A DNA stretch of 64,000 nucleotides, taken from assembly GCA_002841405.1 (NCBI GenBank), contig PGZR01000001.1, positions 1 to 64,000 of the forward strand, given 5' to 3'. The stretch comes from Firmicutes bacterium HGW-Firmicutes-4. GTDB taxonomy: Bacteria > Bacillota > Clostridia > Eubacteriales > Eubacteriaceae. Made by a program: the position numbers and the translations under genes. Each line of letters opens with the position of its first letter. The first letter of the stretch is position 1. A model generated the notes under the pieces. The model had not been told where the DNA came from, searched no databases, and saw only the letters and a program-made list of their open reading frames with translations. This document shows, in pieces, positions 1 to 8,263 of the stretch.

Positions 1-153
1 ATTTTAAATTATTTTCTAAAAATGAAAACACGACAAAATATTATCTTGTTTTTTTAAATTTATGGGGTACTATAAGTTAATAGCGGATTGGTTATTAACT
101 AAGAATCTAATCGCCCTTCCGATAATCATATTTCCAGAAAGCAAGGTGAAGTG

Positions 154-402
154 ATGAGCATGTTTGAAAACCATAAAACAATCGCATATAAGGAGTTCCG
201 AGAATTTGTAAATGAGTCTGTTCTTGAGTTGATTAAAAAAACAAAAGATAAAAAATGCAACGGCTGTATTGATTTTGTCTTTGATGAAGAAACCTCTACG
301 GGGCATTGCGAGGCACTGGAAACCACCTGGCCTGTTAAAAACCCCGATGCGGTCCAACGGCTGACTGATTGCTATATTTGCGATTTGAAAGCTATGAAAT
401 AA
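154..402 (+). CDS. Small Cys-containing protein of unknown function
   Basis: I do not recognise a family. The product is about 82 residues, acidic to neutral, with no signal peptide or membrane segment. Four cysteines stand out: a CNGC pair near the middle, one in GHCEAL and one in CYICDL near the end (the last pair is CxxC), which could bind a metal. An AAGGTGA ribosome binding site at 143-149 precedes three possible starts: GTG 151, ATG 154 and ATG 160. ATG 154 or 160 fits the spacing best. The gene stands alone and is followed at once by a terminator. It faces aroK convergently. Coding is supported only by the ribosome binding site, the terminator and the reading frame. Confidence 0.6.
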   Translation: MSMFENHKTIAYKEFREFVNESVLELIKKTKDKKCNGCIDFVFDEETSTGHCEALETTWPVKNPDAVQRLTDCYICDLKAMK

Positions 403-411
403 TAACTTGCA

Positions 412-437
412 ACACCGATCAACTGATCGGTGTATTA
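412..437. terminator. Intrinsic terminator between convergent genes
   Basis: A perfect 10-bp stem (acaccgatca / tgatcggtgt) is followed by a T-rich run on the plus strand. It lies 10 bases after the stop of the small Cys gene and about 25 bases beyond the end of aroK. It could serve both directions, but the T-run favours plus-strand transcripts. Confidence 0.75.
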
Positions 438-463
438 TTTTGTCCGGATTTCGCCATTATTCG

Positions 464-988
464 TTAGCCATTATTTTGATAGAAGGCTTTCTTAATCTTT
501 TGACAACATTCTTCGGCGGTCCAGGTTTCTGTAGAAATCTTAAAATCACAGACATCGTAATATACCTGGCGTTCGGCCAATATTTGTTTGATGCGCTGCA
601 GGGGATCGTTACACTTGAGTAAGGGTCTGGTGTCATCATCTTTGACTCGTCCATAGATGGTTTCTGGCTGAGCTGACAAACTGACCACAAAAGCCTGCTC
701 CGCCAATAATTTCCGGTTCCTTTTAAATAGAATAATCCCGCCGCCGGTGGAAAGGACGATTTTTTCCATGTTCAACGCCTTTTTTAAAGCTTCATGTTCG
801 GCATCCCGGAAGGCATCTTCCCCCAACTGGGCAAAAATCTCGGCTATCGTCATGCCCATGTCTGCTTCCACCATGGCATCCGTGTCAATAAAATCATATT
901 CCAGTTCCCGGGCCAGCAAGGGACCGATGGTAGATTTTCCGGTTGCCATAAAACCAATCAGAGCAATGCAATTCTTTTCACTTTTCAT
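464..988 (-). CDS. aroK: Shikimate kinase
   Basis: This cytoplasmic enzyme phosphorylates shikimate to shikimate 3-phosphate with ATP in the chorismate (aromatic amino acid) pathway. The 174-residue length is normal for AroK/AroL. A Walker A motif GFMATGKST sits near residues 12-20, the Mg/shikimate DTDxM motif near 35-38, and the conserved STGGG substrate-binding loop near 80. The DTRPLL segment matches the lid region. The start ATG lies 1 base beyond the aroE stop, and its GGAGG ribosome binding site is inside the end of aroE, so the two genes are translationally coupled. The last few residues (KKAFYQNNG) are unremarkable. Confidence 0.95.
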   Translation of the reverse strand: MKSEKNCIALIGFMATGKSTIGPLLARELEYDFIDTDAMVEADMGMTIAEIFAQLGEDAFRDAEHEALKKALNMEKIVLSTGGGIILFKRNRKLLAEQAFVVSLSAQPETIYGRVKDDDTRPLLKCNDPLQRIKQILAERQVYYDVCDFKISTETWTAEECCQKIKKAFYQNNG

Positions 989-989
989 T

Positions 990-1850
990 TTATTTTATTC
1001 CTTCCTCCAGTAATTTTTTCCCAACCACCGGATCCGGGAAAATTCCGGTCCATAATTCAAAGGCCAGCAGTCCCTGGTACAAAAGCATTTCCAACCCGTT
1101 TTCAATCTGAGCACCGATTGCCCTGGCATCTTTCATCAATTGGGTCACCGATGGACTGTAGATCATATCATAAACCAGCGCCTCTTTTTTTAGCAGCGCT
1201 TTGGGCAGAGGTGATTGTGAGGCGGTATCGGCCATTCCCAGACTGGTTCCATTAACCACCACTGTTGCCTCATCCATTGCTTTTTTCAGAGCATCAGGAG
1301 CCATTCCAATGGCTTGTGCCTGCCCCGGCCAGCTTTCGTTAATCTGGTGTGCCAGCTCTTCGGCTTTTGCTTCGGTGCGATTAGCGATGATGACTTTCTT
1401 GATGCCCCAATCGGCCAATGCCATAGCCACGGATTTAACCGCGCCCCCACACCCTAATATCAAAATGGTCAACCGCTCTTTGGGGACTTTCCCAATTTTT
1501 GATTCAAGCGATTTAATAAAGCCAAATCCGTCGGTGTTGTAGCCGACCATTTCGCCATCACGATAAACCACCGTATTAACTGCTCCAATTTTGACCGCCA
1601 GCGGATCCAACCGATCGAGATATTTCATGATTTCCATTTTATGGGGTTTAGTGATATTGAAACCGCCAAAATTCATCAGTCTGAAGCCAGCTACCAGCTT
1701 CTCCAAGTCCTCAGACTTGACCGCAATCGGCAGGTAGAGTGCATCCACTCCGGTTTCTTTAAATAATCCGTTGTGTAATTGGGGTGATAAGCTTTGGGCA
1801 ATAGGGTCACCGATGACGGCATATATTTTGGTATCAACTGAAATTCTCAT
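990..1850 (-). CDS. aroE: Shikimate dehydrogenase (NADP+)
   Basis: Reduces 3-dehydroshikimate to shikimate in the chorismate pathway. The 286-residue product is of normal length. It carries the N-terminal substrate motif IAQSLSPQLHN (shikimate-binding Ser-x-Ser), the catalytic Lys in NITKPHK near residue 70, the conserved GAVNT motif near 95, and the NADP-binding LGCGGAVKSVA glycine loop followed by IANRT (Asn-Arg-Thr is typical of NADP preference). The C-terminal GLEMLLYQG motif is also present. It is the first gene of a two-gene operon with aroK. An AAGGAG ribosome binding site lies 8-13 bases upstream of the ATG. Convergent to nothing; its promoter region is shared back to back with the uracil permease gene. 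Confidence 0.95.
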   Translation of the reverse strand: MRISVDTKIYAVIGDPIAQSLSPQLHNGLFKETGVDALYLPIAVKSEDLEKLVAGFRLMNFGGFNITKPHKMEIMKYLDRLDPLAVKIGAVNTVVYRDGEMVGYNTDGFGFIKSLESKIGKVPKERLTILILGCGGAVKSVAMALADWGIKKVIIANRTEAKAEELAHQINESWPGQAQAIGMAPDALKKAMDEATVVVNGTSLGMADTASQSPLPKALLKKEALVYDMIYSPSVTQLMKDARAIGAQIENGLEMLLYQGLLAFELWTGIFPDPVVGKKLLEEGIK

Positions 1851-1973
1851 TCACGCACTCCTTAAGTTTTATGGGTTTATCTGCATTGTAACACAGGTCG
1901 GAGGGCTGGTAAATAATCACAAACGGCCTTCTTCCTATTTTTTTATTATTATGCATTTAATTGTATAAAGTCT

Positions 1974-2001
1974 TTGCGGCTCACCATTCCTGTGTTATAA
2001 T
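1974..2001 (+). promoter_or_regulatory. Sigma-70 type promoter of the uracil permease gene
   Basis: TTGCGG at 1974-1979 and a perfect TATAAT at 1996-2001 are separated by 16 bases. Transcription would begin near 2008. This makes an ATG start at 1961 impossible and supports the TTG start at 2036. Confidence 0.65.
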
Positions 2002-2035
2002 TTCAAAGGAAAAAGAAAAGAACGGAGGATATGTT

Positions 2036-3376
2036 TTGGACAGTCGAAGAATTATACAAGTGGAGGAAAAGGTGCCATTGAAGATGCTCGTGCCATTAAG
2101 CTTGCAGCATATGTTTGCAATGTTTGGTGCATCGGTTTTAGTGCCTTTCCTCTTTGGAATCAACCCGGCCATCGTACTTTTTATGAATGGTGTGGGCACG
2201 TTATTATTTATGGTCATCACCAAGGGCAAGGCCCCGGCTTATTTGGGTTCCAGTTTTGCCTTTTTGGCGCCGGCCGGCATTGTTATTGCCACCTGGGGGT
2301 ATTCCTATGCGCTCGGCGGTTTTGTGGTCGTCGGTTTATGCGGCTGTATCCTGGCCGGGATTATTTATAAGTTTGGGATTGAGTGGATCAACGTGGTGCT
2401 CCCTCCGGCCGCGATGGGCCCGGTCGTCGCGCTGATTGGCCTGGAGTTGGCCGGCACAGCCGCCAGCACCGCCGGCATTATCAGCAGCACCAGTTATGTC
2501 CTCGACGAAGCTTCTGGCCTGTATGAACAGGTGGTCACCGCCATCATTCCGGAAAATGTCATTGTTTTTCTGGTAACTCTGGGCTTTGCGGTTTTTGGCT
2601 CGGTTATGTTTAAAAAATTTATGGCCGTTATTCCGATTCTGATCGCCATTGTGGCTGGTTACATCACCGCCTTGTTTACTGGCGTAGTTGGACCGGCTAC
2701 CTTTGAGGCCGTGGCTGAAGCGCCCTGGTTTTCATTGCCGAATTTCCAGTTCCCGCAATTTAATTTAGAAGCGATTATTATTATTTTGCCAGTTTTGCTG
2801 GTTATTGCTTCTGAGCATATTGGTCACCAGATTGTCACCAGTAAAGTCGTCGGACGGGATCTTTTAAAAGATCCGGGTTTACACCGCTCTTTGTTTGCCG
2901 ATAATTTTTCCACCATGTTATCGGGTTTAATCGGGTCCGTACCAACGACCACCTATGGTGAGAATATTGGCGTAATGGCGGTAACCAAGGTCTACTCAGT
3001 TCAGGTTATTGCCGGAGCAGCAATTATTTCCATTGTTTGCTCGTTTGTGGGTAAATTATCGATGCTGATCTCCACCATTCCCGGTCCGGTCATCGGCGGG
3101 ATTTCCTTCCTTTTATATGGGATGATCGGTGCTGCCGGTATCCGTATTCTGGTTGATGCCCAGGTTGATTATGGCAAATCCCGTAATCTGGCCCTAACCT
3201 CAGTGGTCTTTGTGGTCGGCTTGTCCGGCATCGCCGTGACCTTTGGCAGTATCCAACTCAAAGGCATGGTTCTGGCTGCCGTGGTCGGGATGATTTTAAG
3301 CCTGATCTTCTTTATCCTCGATAAACTGAACCTGACCAATGACCGCGAAGAAGAACACCTTTACGACCAACCTTAA
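2036..3376 (+). CDS. uraA: Uracil permease (NCS2 family)
   Basis: A proton-coupled nucleobase importer of the inner membrane. The 446-residue product has the length and roughly 14 hydrophobic segments of the NCS2 family. It keeps both substrate-binding signatures of UraA: a glutamate in ASEHIGHQI and a second in TTTYGENIGVM. The N-terminal QHMFAMFGASVLVP segment is the usual family start. An open frame extends back to ATG 1961, but the promoter and a GGAGG at 2024-2028, 7 bases before TTG 2036, show that TTG is the likely start. Xanthine or another pyrimidine is a possible substrate; the sequence around the second glutamate favours uracil. No PyrR-type attenuator was seen. Confidence 0.88.
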   Translation: MDSRRIIQVEEKVPLKMLVPLSLQHMFAMFGASVLVPFLFGINPAIVLFMNGVGTLLFMVITKGKAPAYLGSSFAFLAPAGIVIATWGYSYALGGFVVVGLCGCILAGIIYKFGIEWINVVLPPAAMGPVVALIGLELAGTAASTAGIISSTSYVLDEASGLYEQVVTAIIPENVIVFLVTLGFAVFGSVMFKKFMAVIPILIAIVAGYITALFTGVVGPATFEAVAEAPWFSLPNFQFPQFNLEAIIIILPVLLVIASEHIGHQIVTSKVVGRDLLKDPGLHRSLFADNFSTMLSGLIGSVPTTTYGENIGVMAVTKVYSVQVIAGAAIISIVCSFVGKLSMLISTIPGPVIGGISFLLYGMIGAAGIRILVDAQVDYGKSRNLALTSVVFVVGLSGIAVTFGSIQLKGMVLAAVVGMILSLIFFILDKLNLTNDREEEHLYDQP

Positions 3377-3394
3377 GTTAGTTGCTAATTGACC

Positions 3395-3535
3395 GTACCG
3401 ACCAATTGTTAATCTGTTGTTCGCCGCGCCAACTACAAGCAAGCTTGTGATTGGCGCGTTGCCTTCGCGCAGAATCGGACAGGCGATGCCTTGTCCGCTC
3501 CGATGGGTACAACATGATGTAACAATTGTCGGTAC
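3395..3535. other. Cloverleaf-like structured inverted-repeat element
   Basis: A long closing stem pairs 3395-3411 with 3520-3535 (one bulged base) and continues inward with 3412-3420 against 3509-3518. Inside it are two hairpins: 3425-3458 (arms cgcgccaa / ttggcgcg, with a further small stem in its loop) and 3476-3497 (arms cggacaggc / gccttgtccg, one bulge). It lies directly after the permease stop and before a normal terminator. It has no open reading frame of note. It could be a structured RNA, a MITE-like repeat, or part of the permease 3' UTR. I do not recognise a known family. Confidence 0.6.
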
Positions 3536-3564
3536 TACGTTAGTGCTTTATCTGCAACATCTAG

Positions 3565-3590
3565 ACTGATCATTATGATCAGTTTTTTTT
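3565..3590 (+). terminator. Intrinsic terminator after the uracil permease unit
   Basis: Perfect 8-bp stem actgatca / tgatcagt with a short loop, followed by eight T residues. Confidence 0.85.
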
Positions 3591-3604
3591 ATGGCGGCTG
3601 TCGG

Positions 3605-3633
3605 TTGTAAAATAGGGGGATTTCCATTATACT
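3605..3633 (+). promoter_or_regulatory. Promoter of the NYN-corA unit
   Basis: TTGTAA at 3605-3610 and TATACT at 3628-3633 with an optimal 17-base spacer. The GTG start of the NYN gene is at 3690. Confidence 0.6.
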
Positions 3634-3689
3634 GTTAGTAATAATAAGAACGAAAACAACTAATCGCTATAGAAATAGAAGGTAGAACC

Positions 3690-4139
3690 GTGAAAAATGA
3701 TATGAAAATTGCCGTCTTGATTGATGCAGATAATGTATCAGATAAGTATATCAAGTATATTTTTGATGAAATCTCCAACCTTGGCATGCCGACGTTTAAG
3801 CGCATCTACGGTGACTGGACCAAACCCCAGCTGGGGTCCTGGAAAACGGTCTTATTGAACTATTCCATTACCCCCATCCAGCAATACAGTTATACCACCG
3901 GAAAAAACGCCACCGATGCAGCGCTGATTATTGATGCCATGGATATTCTTTATTCCAATAACGTCGACGGATTCTGCATCGTCTCCAGTGACAGCGACTT
4001 CACCCGTCTGGCTACCCGACTCCCAAATATCTGGAAGTCCTGGCCAGTGATCCGGAAGCTGCTGCGGAGCAATCTGAAAGCGTCCAGAACGGAAAACAAG
4101 GTAATCAGAAAGAGGGCATGGCCAGCAAGAAAGAATTGA
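3690..4139 (+). CDS. NYN (PIN-like) domain protein, N-terminal part of a broken gene
   Basis: NYN domains are PIN-like ribonuclease folds, and family members of this LabA type often end in an OST-HTH/LOTUS RNA-binding domain. The opening IAVLIDADNVS, the GDWTKP segment and the acidic SSDSDFTRLATRL segment (metal-binding aspartates) are clear up to about residue 110. After that the frame is foreign: PNIWKSW replaces the expected turn and KTPKPF-type region. The correct C-terminal frame (reading PKYLEVLAS) resumes at once in another phase and runs into the OST-HTH fragment. About 25 codons are therefore missing and the phase is shifted. The start is GTG with a GAAGG ribosome binding site. Probably a pseudogene. 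Confidence 0.75.
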   Translation: MKNDMKIAVLIDADNVSDKYIKYIFDEISNLGMPTFKRIYGDWTKPQLGSWKTVLLNYSITPIQQYSYTTGKNATDAALIIDAMDILYSNNVDGFCIVSSDSDFTRLATRLPNIWKSWPVIRKLLRSNLKASRTENKVIRKRAWPARKN

Positions 4140-4375
4140 TTCAATCACTCAAAACCATTATCACGGAAAGCTCCGATGAAGACGGCTGGGCGAACCTGGG
4201 CGAGGTCGGCTCCCGGCTCAACAACCGCTATCCGGATTTTGATACCCGGAACTACGGTCACTCTAAACTGCGACCGCTGATTTTATCCCTCAATCAATTT
4301 GAAATTGAAGCACGCCGAACCAGCAAAAATCAGAATTCGCACTATGTTGTCCGCAACAAAGCAAAGCAAAGATAA
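4118..4375 (+). CDS. OST-HTH/LOTUS domain fragment, C-terminal part of the broken NYN gene
   Basis: The 85 residues match an OST-HTH (LOTUS) RNA-binding module: an N-terminal helix with KKELIQSLKTII, then EDGWANLGEVGSRLNNRYPDF and the pattern YGHSKLRPLI, and a final FEIEAR strand. The same reading frame is open further upstream and encodes the end of the NYN domain plus a Gln/Ala-rich linker. The ATG at 4118 is therefore only an internal methionine, with a GAGGG placed too close to it to be a good ribosome binding site. The fragment ends by overlapping the corA-like start by one base. Independent expression is doubtful. Confidence 0.7.
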   Translation: MASKKELIQSLKTIITESSDEDGWANLGEVGSRLNNRYPDFDTRNYGHSKLRPLILSLNQFEIEARRTSKNQNSHYVVRNKAKQR

Positions 4376-5301
4376 TGATAAGCAGTTATCGTCTTGAAAA
4401 TGAAGCCTTCACAACGGATTCCTTTGAACAAATTGATCCGAACAGTGATCAAATTCATCTTTGCATCCTTGACTTTCCGGCGCTGGCTGAAGCCAGTGCC
4501 AAGCTGGGAATTAGCGACCGACTGGTTGATGAATGTCTGAACAGTCGCTCATCAAAATTCGACAGCTATGATGGCTTTGATTTTATTACCATCATTCTTC
4601 CCGAAGCCATCTCCCAGGATCTCAAACCGCAGCGGATCTGTATCTATTTCCGGGCCGATTTACTGGTTTTTGTCTCGGATCGCAGTGGCTTTATCAATGG
4701 TATTGTCATCAACACCCAAACCGAAGGTATTAAGGTTCACAGTCTGGGAAAATTTTTCCATCTGTTTTTTGATAAACTCACCATCAATGACCGGGAGGTA
4801 TTAGTTGCTATTGAAGAGGAAATATCCAGTCTGGAAGAAGAATTTATTGTATCGATCAAAAATGATCTGGCGGATTACCTGATCACCTTCCGCAAGCGTC
4901 TGCTCAGTCTAAAACAGTATTATGAACAGCTTTTCGAGATTTCTGAGGCCATTGAAGAAAATGAAAATAATCTGATCGATAAAAGGGAACTCCGGTATTT
5001 TAAAATTCTCACCAATCGGATCAACCGGCTCTTTACCAATGTGCTGAACCTCCGGGATTATGGCACCCAGGTCCGGGAAGCCTACCAGGCCCAACTGGAC
5101 ATTAACCTGAATAACGTTATGAAAATTTTTACCGTAATTACTTCTATTTTCCTGCCGCTGACGCTGATCGTCGGCTGGTATGGCATGAACATCATGATGC
5201 CCGAGTTTCATTGGGAGTACGGTTATCCGTTTGTGATTATTTTATGTATTGTGGTTGCAGTCGGCACGCTGATCTATTTCAAAAAAAACAAGTGGTTTTA
5301 G
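4375..5301 (+). CDS. CorA-family divalent cation transporter
   Basis: CorA proteins form pentameric Mg2+/Co2+ channels in the inner membrane. The 308-residue product has the soluble N-terminal funnel, a long helical stretch (residues about 135-240) rich in charged residues, and two C-terminal membrane segments. The first membrane segment ends in the signature YGMN (WYGMNIMMPEF), and the product ends with a short basic tail KKNKWF. The loop MMPEFHWEYG replaces the MPE loop of classical CorA only slightly. The ATG overlaps the stop of the preceding OST-HTH fragment (taATG), so translation is coupled. It is last in the unit, with no strong terminator seen directly after it. Substrate (Mg2+, Co2+ or Zn2+) cannot be told from sequence. 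Confidence 0.88.
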   Translation: MISSYRLENEAFTTDSFEQIDPNSDQIHLCILDFPALAEASAKLGISDRLVDECLNSRSSKFDSYDGFDFITIILPEAISQDLKPQRICIYFRADLLVFVSDRSGFINGIVINTQTEGIKVHSLGKFFHLFFDKLTINDREVLVAIEEEISSLEEEFIVSIKNDLADYLITFRKRLLSLKQYYEQLFEISEAIEENENNLIDKRELRYFKILTNRINRLFTNVLNLRDYGTQVREAYQAQLDINLNNVMKIFTVITSIFLPLTLIVGWYGMNIMMPEFHWEYGYPFVIILCIVVAVGTLIYFKKNKWF

Positions 5302-5690
5302 GACCGCTTATTTCGCAGGTTGTCGTCAGGCTGGCCTTAATCTTTTTAATAAACGCTTGCATTATTATTCAGCATGTTGTATCATACCCACATGGTGGCA
5401 TCGTCAAGAGCTGCACATGATTAACGCTCAAACAAACTTTAATGCTTTATTATTTAATGCATTAAATAATAATCAATTAAAAACCTGCTCTAATCCCTGG
5501 TGATAGAGACTGAATAAAACCATGCCGTTTTGCATTTTTATAATGTAATGATAGGTCTTTTTGCAGTTGTTTATTTTCAGTGCAGAGGACCTTTTTTCTT
5601 TGCGCAAATTTAATCAGCCACAGGTTTGCGTGACATGTGTTTCACTGCTCTTTGCGGTCATAACCAAATACTACTTAACAGGTGAAATGC
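5302..5690 (+). promoter_or_regulatory. Intergenic leader region of the pantothenate cluster
   Basis: About 390 bases without a convincing gene. It contains a perfect 26-bp palindrome (described separately) and a TATAAT at about 5540-5545 that may be the -10 of the pan cluster, though no good -35 is obvious. Short open frames here lack ribosome binding sites. Confidence 0.35.
5447..5472. repeat. Perfect 26-bp AT-rich palindrome
   Basis: The arms 5447-5459 and 5460-5472 are exact reverse complements with no loop (centre TGCA). It is followed by no T-run long enough for a clear terminator. It could be an operator for a dimeric repressor or a weak terminator of the CorA unit. Confidence 0.6.
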
Positions 5691-6548
5691 ATGAAAATCG
5701 GATTTATTGGCGCCGGCAAAGTCGGCACCGCCCTGGGCATTTTTTTCAAACATAATAGTCTTTCCCTAACAGGTTACCTAAGCCGCAGCGAAACCTCGTC
5801 CCAATACGCGGCAAAAGCAACTGACTCCGCTGTTTTCTTCGACCTTCCCAGCCTTGTTACCGCAAGTGAAGTGATTTTTGTCACCACCGGGGATGATCAA
5901 ATTTCTGAGGTTATCAACCAACTCCTCCAAACCGCCTGCTTAACCGGGCATCATACGCTTGTCCATACCAGCGGCGCCCTGTCCACCGATCTTTTTGATC
6001 CGCTGTTAGCATCAGGGTGCGGTTTATGTTCACTTCACCCAATCATGAGTTTTTCTGATCCCTTCACTGCGTCTCAAAATTTAATGCAAACGGTTTTTAC
6101 CCTGGAAGGCAATGAAAAAGGTCGGGCTACTGCGCAAAAAATCCTTGCGATCACCGGTAATCCCTATTCCGTCATTGATAAAGACGATAAGGTTCTCTAC
6201 CATACCGCTGCCTGCATCCTTTCCAACTATCTGGTGACCCTGATAGATTCGGGTTTTGAACTGCTAAAGACCACCGGAATTGCCGCCGATGAAATCACCA
6301 GAGCCTTTATGCCGCTGATCACCGCCACCCTGGGCAACATCGAAAGATCCGGAACCGTTAACGCTCTCACCGGCCCGCTGGTCCGGGGGGATGAAAACAC
6401 TATCGGCAAACACATCGAAGCGATAAAAAAACAAACCCCGGAATTTCTGTCGCTCTACCAGACCATGGGCTTAGCCACCATTGAGATGATCAAAGACAAA
6501 CGAATTGATGCCGAAACCTATGAACATTTAGAAAACAAACTAAAATAA
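5691..6548 (+). CDS. Rossmann-like/DUF2520 dehydrogenase, candidate ketopantoate reductase
   Basis: The N-terminal Rossmann fold begins GFIGAGKVGTAL (NADP glycine loop) and the C-terminal half is the helical DUF2520 domain (LSNYLVTLIDSGFELL, then LTGPLVRGDENTIGKHIEA). The family is annotated as an oxidoreductase of unknown substrate. Its place directly in front of panB-panC-panD, with no panE in the cluster, makes a ketopantoate reductase role likely. I recall that PanG-type ketopantoate reductases, unrelated to PanE by close sequence, have been described in Firmicutes and Francisella. An AGGTGA ribosome binding site lies 6 bases before ATG 5691; a GTG at 5682 overlaps that site and is unlikely. 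panB follows 21 bases after the stop. Confidence 0.75.
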   Translation: MKIGFIGAGKVGTALGIFFKHNSLSLTGYLSRSETSSQYAAKATDSAVFFDLPSLVTASEVIFVTTGDDQISEVINQLLQTACLTGHHTLVHTSGALSTDLFDPLLASGCGLCSLHPIMSFSDPFTASQNLMQTVFTLEGNEKGRATAQKILAITGNPYSVIDKDDKVLYHTAACILSNYLVTLIDSGFELLKTTGIAADEITRAFMPLITATLGNIERSGTVNALTGPLVRGDENTIGKHIEAIKKQTPEFLSLYQTMGLATIEMIKDKRIDAETYEHLENKLK

Positions 6549-6569
6549 TAAAAATAAAGGAAGAAACTA

Positions 6570-7406
6570 ATGAAAAACAAATTTACTGTCAGCTCTTTTT
6601 TACAAGCCAAAGCAAACAAAGAAAAAATCACCATGCTAACGGCCTACGATTATTCAATGGCCAAAATCGTCAACGATGCCGGCATCGATACGATTCTGGT
6701 GGGCGATTCTCTGGGTATGGTAGTCCAGGGTTATGAATCCACTCTGGAAGTGACCATGGACGACATGGTATACCACTGCCGCGCCGTTGCCCGGGGTGCC
6801 GACAACGCCCTGGTCGTCGGCGACATGCCATTTTTATCCTATCACATTTCGGTAGAAGACGCCGTTCGCAATGCCGGCCGGTTGATTCAGGAAGGCAAAG
6901 CCCACGCTGTCAAGCTTGAAGGCGGCGTGGACCAGGTTGCCAATGTCAAAGCCATTGTCAAGGCGCAAATCCCGGTCATGGGCCATATCGGTCTGACGCC
7001 CCAATCCGTTAACATGTTCGGCGGATTTAAGGTTCAGGGTAAAGATACTGCTCAGGCCCAGAAAGTCATTGATGATGCCCTGGCGCTGGAAGCGGCGGGC
7101 GTCTTTGCTATTGTCCTGGAAGGGATTCCTGAAAAACTGGCAACCCTGATTACTGAAAAAATCTCCATACCCACCATCGGTATCGGTGCCGGTCGCTACT
7201 GCGACGGTCAGGTTCTGGTCATTCATGACCTGCTGGGCATGTATTCAGGTCAATCGCCCAAGTTCTCCAAGCGTTATGCGGCTCTGAATGAAACCATTAA
7301 GGATTCTGTCACCGCCTATGTCACCGAGGTGAAGACTGCGAAGTTCCCGGAAGAAAAACATACCTTCACCATTGATGATGCAGTTATCGCCGCCTTGCAA
7401 CAATAA
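6570..7406 (+). CDS. panB: 3-Methyl-2-oxobutanoate hydroxymethyltransferase
   Basis: Transfers the hydroxymethyl group of methylene-THF to 2-ketoisovalerate, giving ketopantoate, the first step of pantothenate synthesis. The 278 residues are full length. Seen are the opening [12 protein letters not shown], Mg-binding VGDSLGMV near 45-52, [20 protein letters not shown], and the catalytic Glu in FAIVLEGIP followed by [16 protein letters not shown]. The C-terminus [10 protein letters not shown] is typical. A good AAAGGAAG ribosome binding site lies upstream. It is followed by panC 4 bases after the stop. Confidence 0.96.
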   Translation: MKNKFTVSSFLQAKANKEKITMLTAYDYSMAKIVNDAGIDTILVGDSLGMVVQGYESTLEVTMDDMVYHCRAVARGADNALVVGDMPFLSYHISVEDAVRNAGRLIQEGKAHAVKLEGGVDQVANVKAIVKAQIPVMGHIGLTPQSVNMFGGFKVQGKDTAQAQKVIDDALALEAAGVFAIVLEGIPEKLATLITEKISIPTIGIGAGRYCDGQVLVIHDLLGMYSGQSPKFSKRYAALNETIKDSVTAYVTEVKTAKFPEEKHTFTIDDAVIAALQQ

Positions 7407-7410
7407 GACC

Positions 7411-8253
7411 ATGAAGATTGCCAAAACAATAACGGAACTTAAGACCTGTCTTGAGGAAATCGGCAAGGATAAAACCATCGGCTTTGTCCCCACCATGGGC
7501 TATCTTCACGACGGTCATCTTTCGCTGATCAATGAAGCCCAAAGTCATAATGATGTGACAGTCGTGAGTATTTTTGTCAATCCCACCCAGTTTGCCCCGG
7601 GCGAGGATCTGGACGCCTACCCCCGGGATTTTGACCAGGATTCACTACTTGCTGAAGCTGCCGGAACCGATCTCCTGTTTTTTCCAGATCCGGGCGATAT
7701 CTATCCGGCGGGTGCCTCTACTTTTGTTGAAGTGGAAGGCGAGAGCACCAGGAAACTCTGCGGTCAGTCCCGGCCTACTCATTTTAAAGGAGTGACCACC
7801 GTAGTCAACATTTTATTCAACCTGATCCAGCCAACCAGAGCCTATTTTGGCCAGAAAGATGCCCAACAGGTGGTGGTAATTAAAAAAATGATCCGGGATT
7901 TACATCTGCCGGTTCAGCTTGTAGTCTGCCCGATTGTCAGGGAAGCCGATGGTTTGGCCCTGAGCTCCCGAAATGTGTTTCTAAATCCGGAGCAACGAAA
8001 CCAGGCCCTGGTTCTCAGCCAGTCACTGACTGCCGCCAAAGCGCTTTACCGAGCCGGTGAAGGCCGGGTTAAAATCCTAAAAGATCAGATTATCAGCCAC
8101 ATCAGCAACATGCCACTGGCGGTTATTGATTACGTTGATATTCTTGATTTTAAAACCCTGGCCGACATTGAAAACATCACCTCGCCGGCTCTGGTGGCGG
8201 TGGCAGTTCGCTTTGGAAGCACCCGACTGATTGATAATATCATTTTAGATTAA
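7411..8253 (+). CDS. panC: Pantothenate synthetase
   Basis: Condenses pantoate and beta-alanine with ATP through a pantoyl-adenylate. The 280-residue product carries the nucleotide-binding PTMGYLHDGHLSLI (HIGH-like), FVNPTQF, the Q-rich FGQKDAQQ and the KMSKS-like SSRN segment. The ATG at 7411 gives the family's usual N-terminus (MKIAKTITELK). An open frame runs back into panB but has no ribosome binding site and no family similarity. The gene itself has only a weak ribosome binding site, so it probably depends on translation through panB, 4 bases upstream. It requires beta-alanine, which the neighbouring panD product may be unable to make. Confidence 0.95.
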   Translation: MKIAKTITELKTCLEEIGKDKTIGFVPTMGYLHDGHLSLINEAQSHNDVTVVSIFVNPTQFAPGEDLDAYPRDFDQDSLLAEAAGTDLLFFPDPGDIYPAGASTFVEVEGESTRKLCGQSRPTHFKGVTTVVNILFNLIQPTRAYFGQKDAQQVVVIKKMIRDLHLPVQLVVCPIVREADGLALSSRNVFLNPEQRNQALVLSQSLTAAKALYRAGEGRVKILKDQIISHISNMPLAVIDYVDILDFKTLADIENITSPALVAVAVRFGSTRLIDNIILD

Positions 8254-8263
8254 GAGGTAAATT

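Noticed and set aside
1961-2035. Upstream ATG start for the uracil permease
   Set aside because: It lies before the -10 element and without a ribosome binding site, whereas TTG 2036 has GGAGG at the right distance.
3395-3535. Insertion sequence
   Set aside because: No transposase frame and no flanking target duplication were seen; only a structured inverted repeat.
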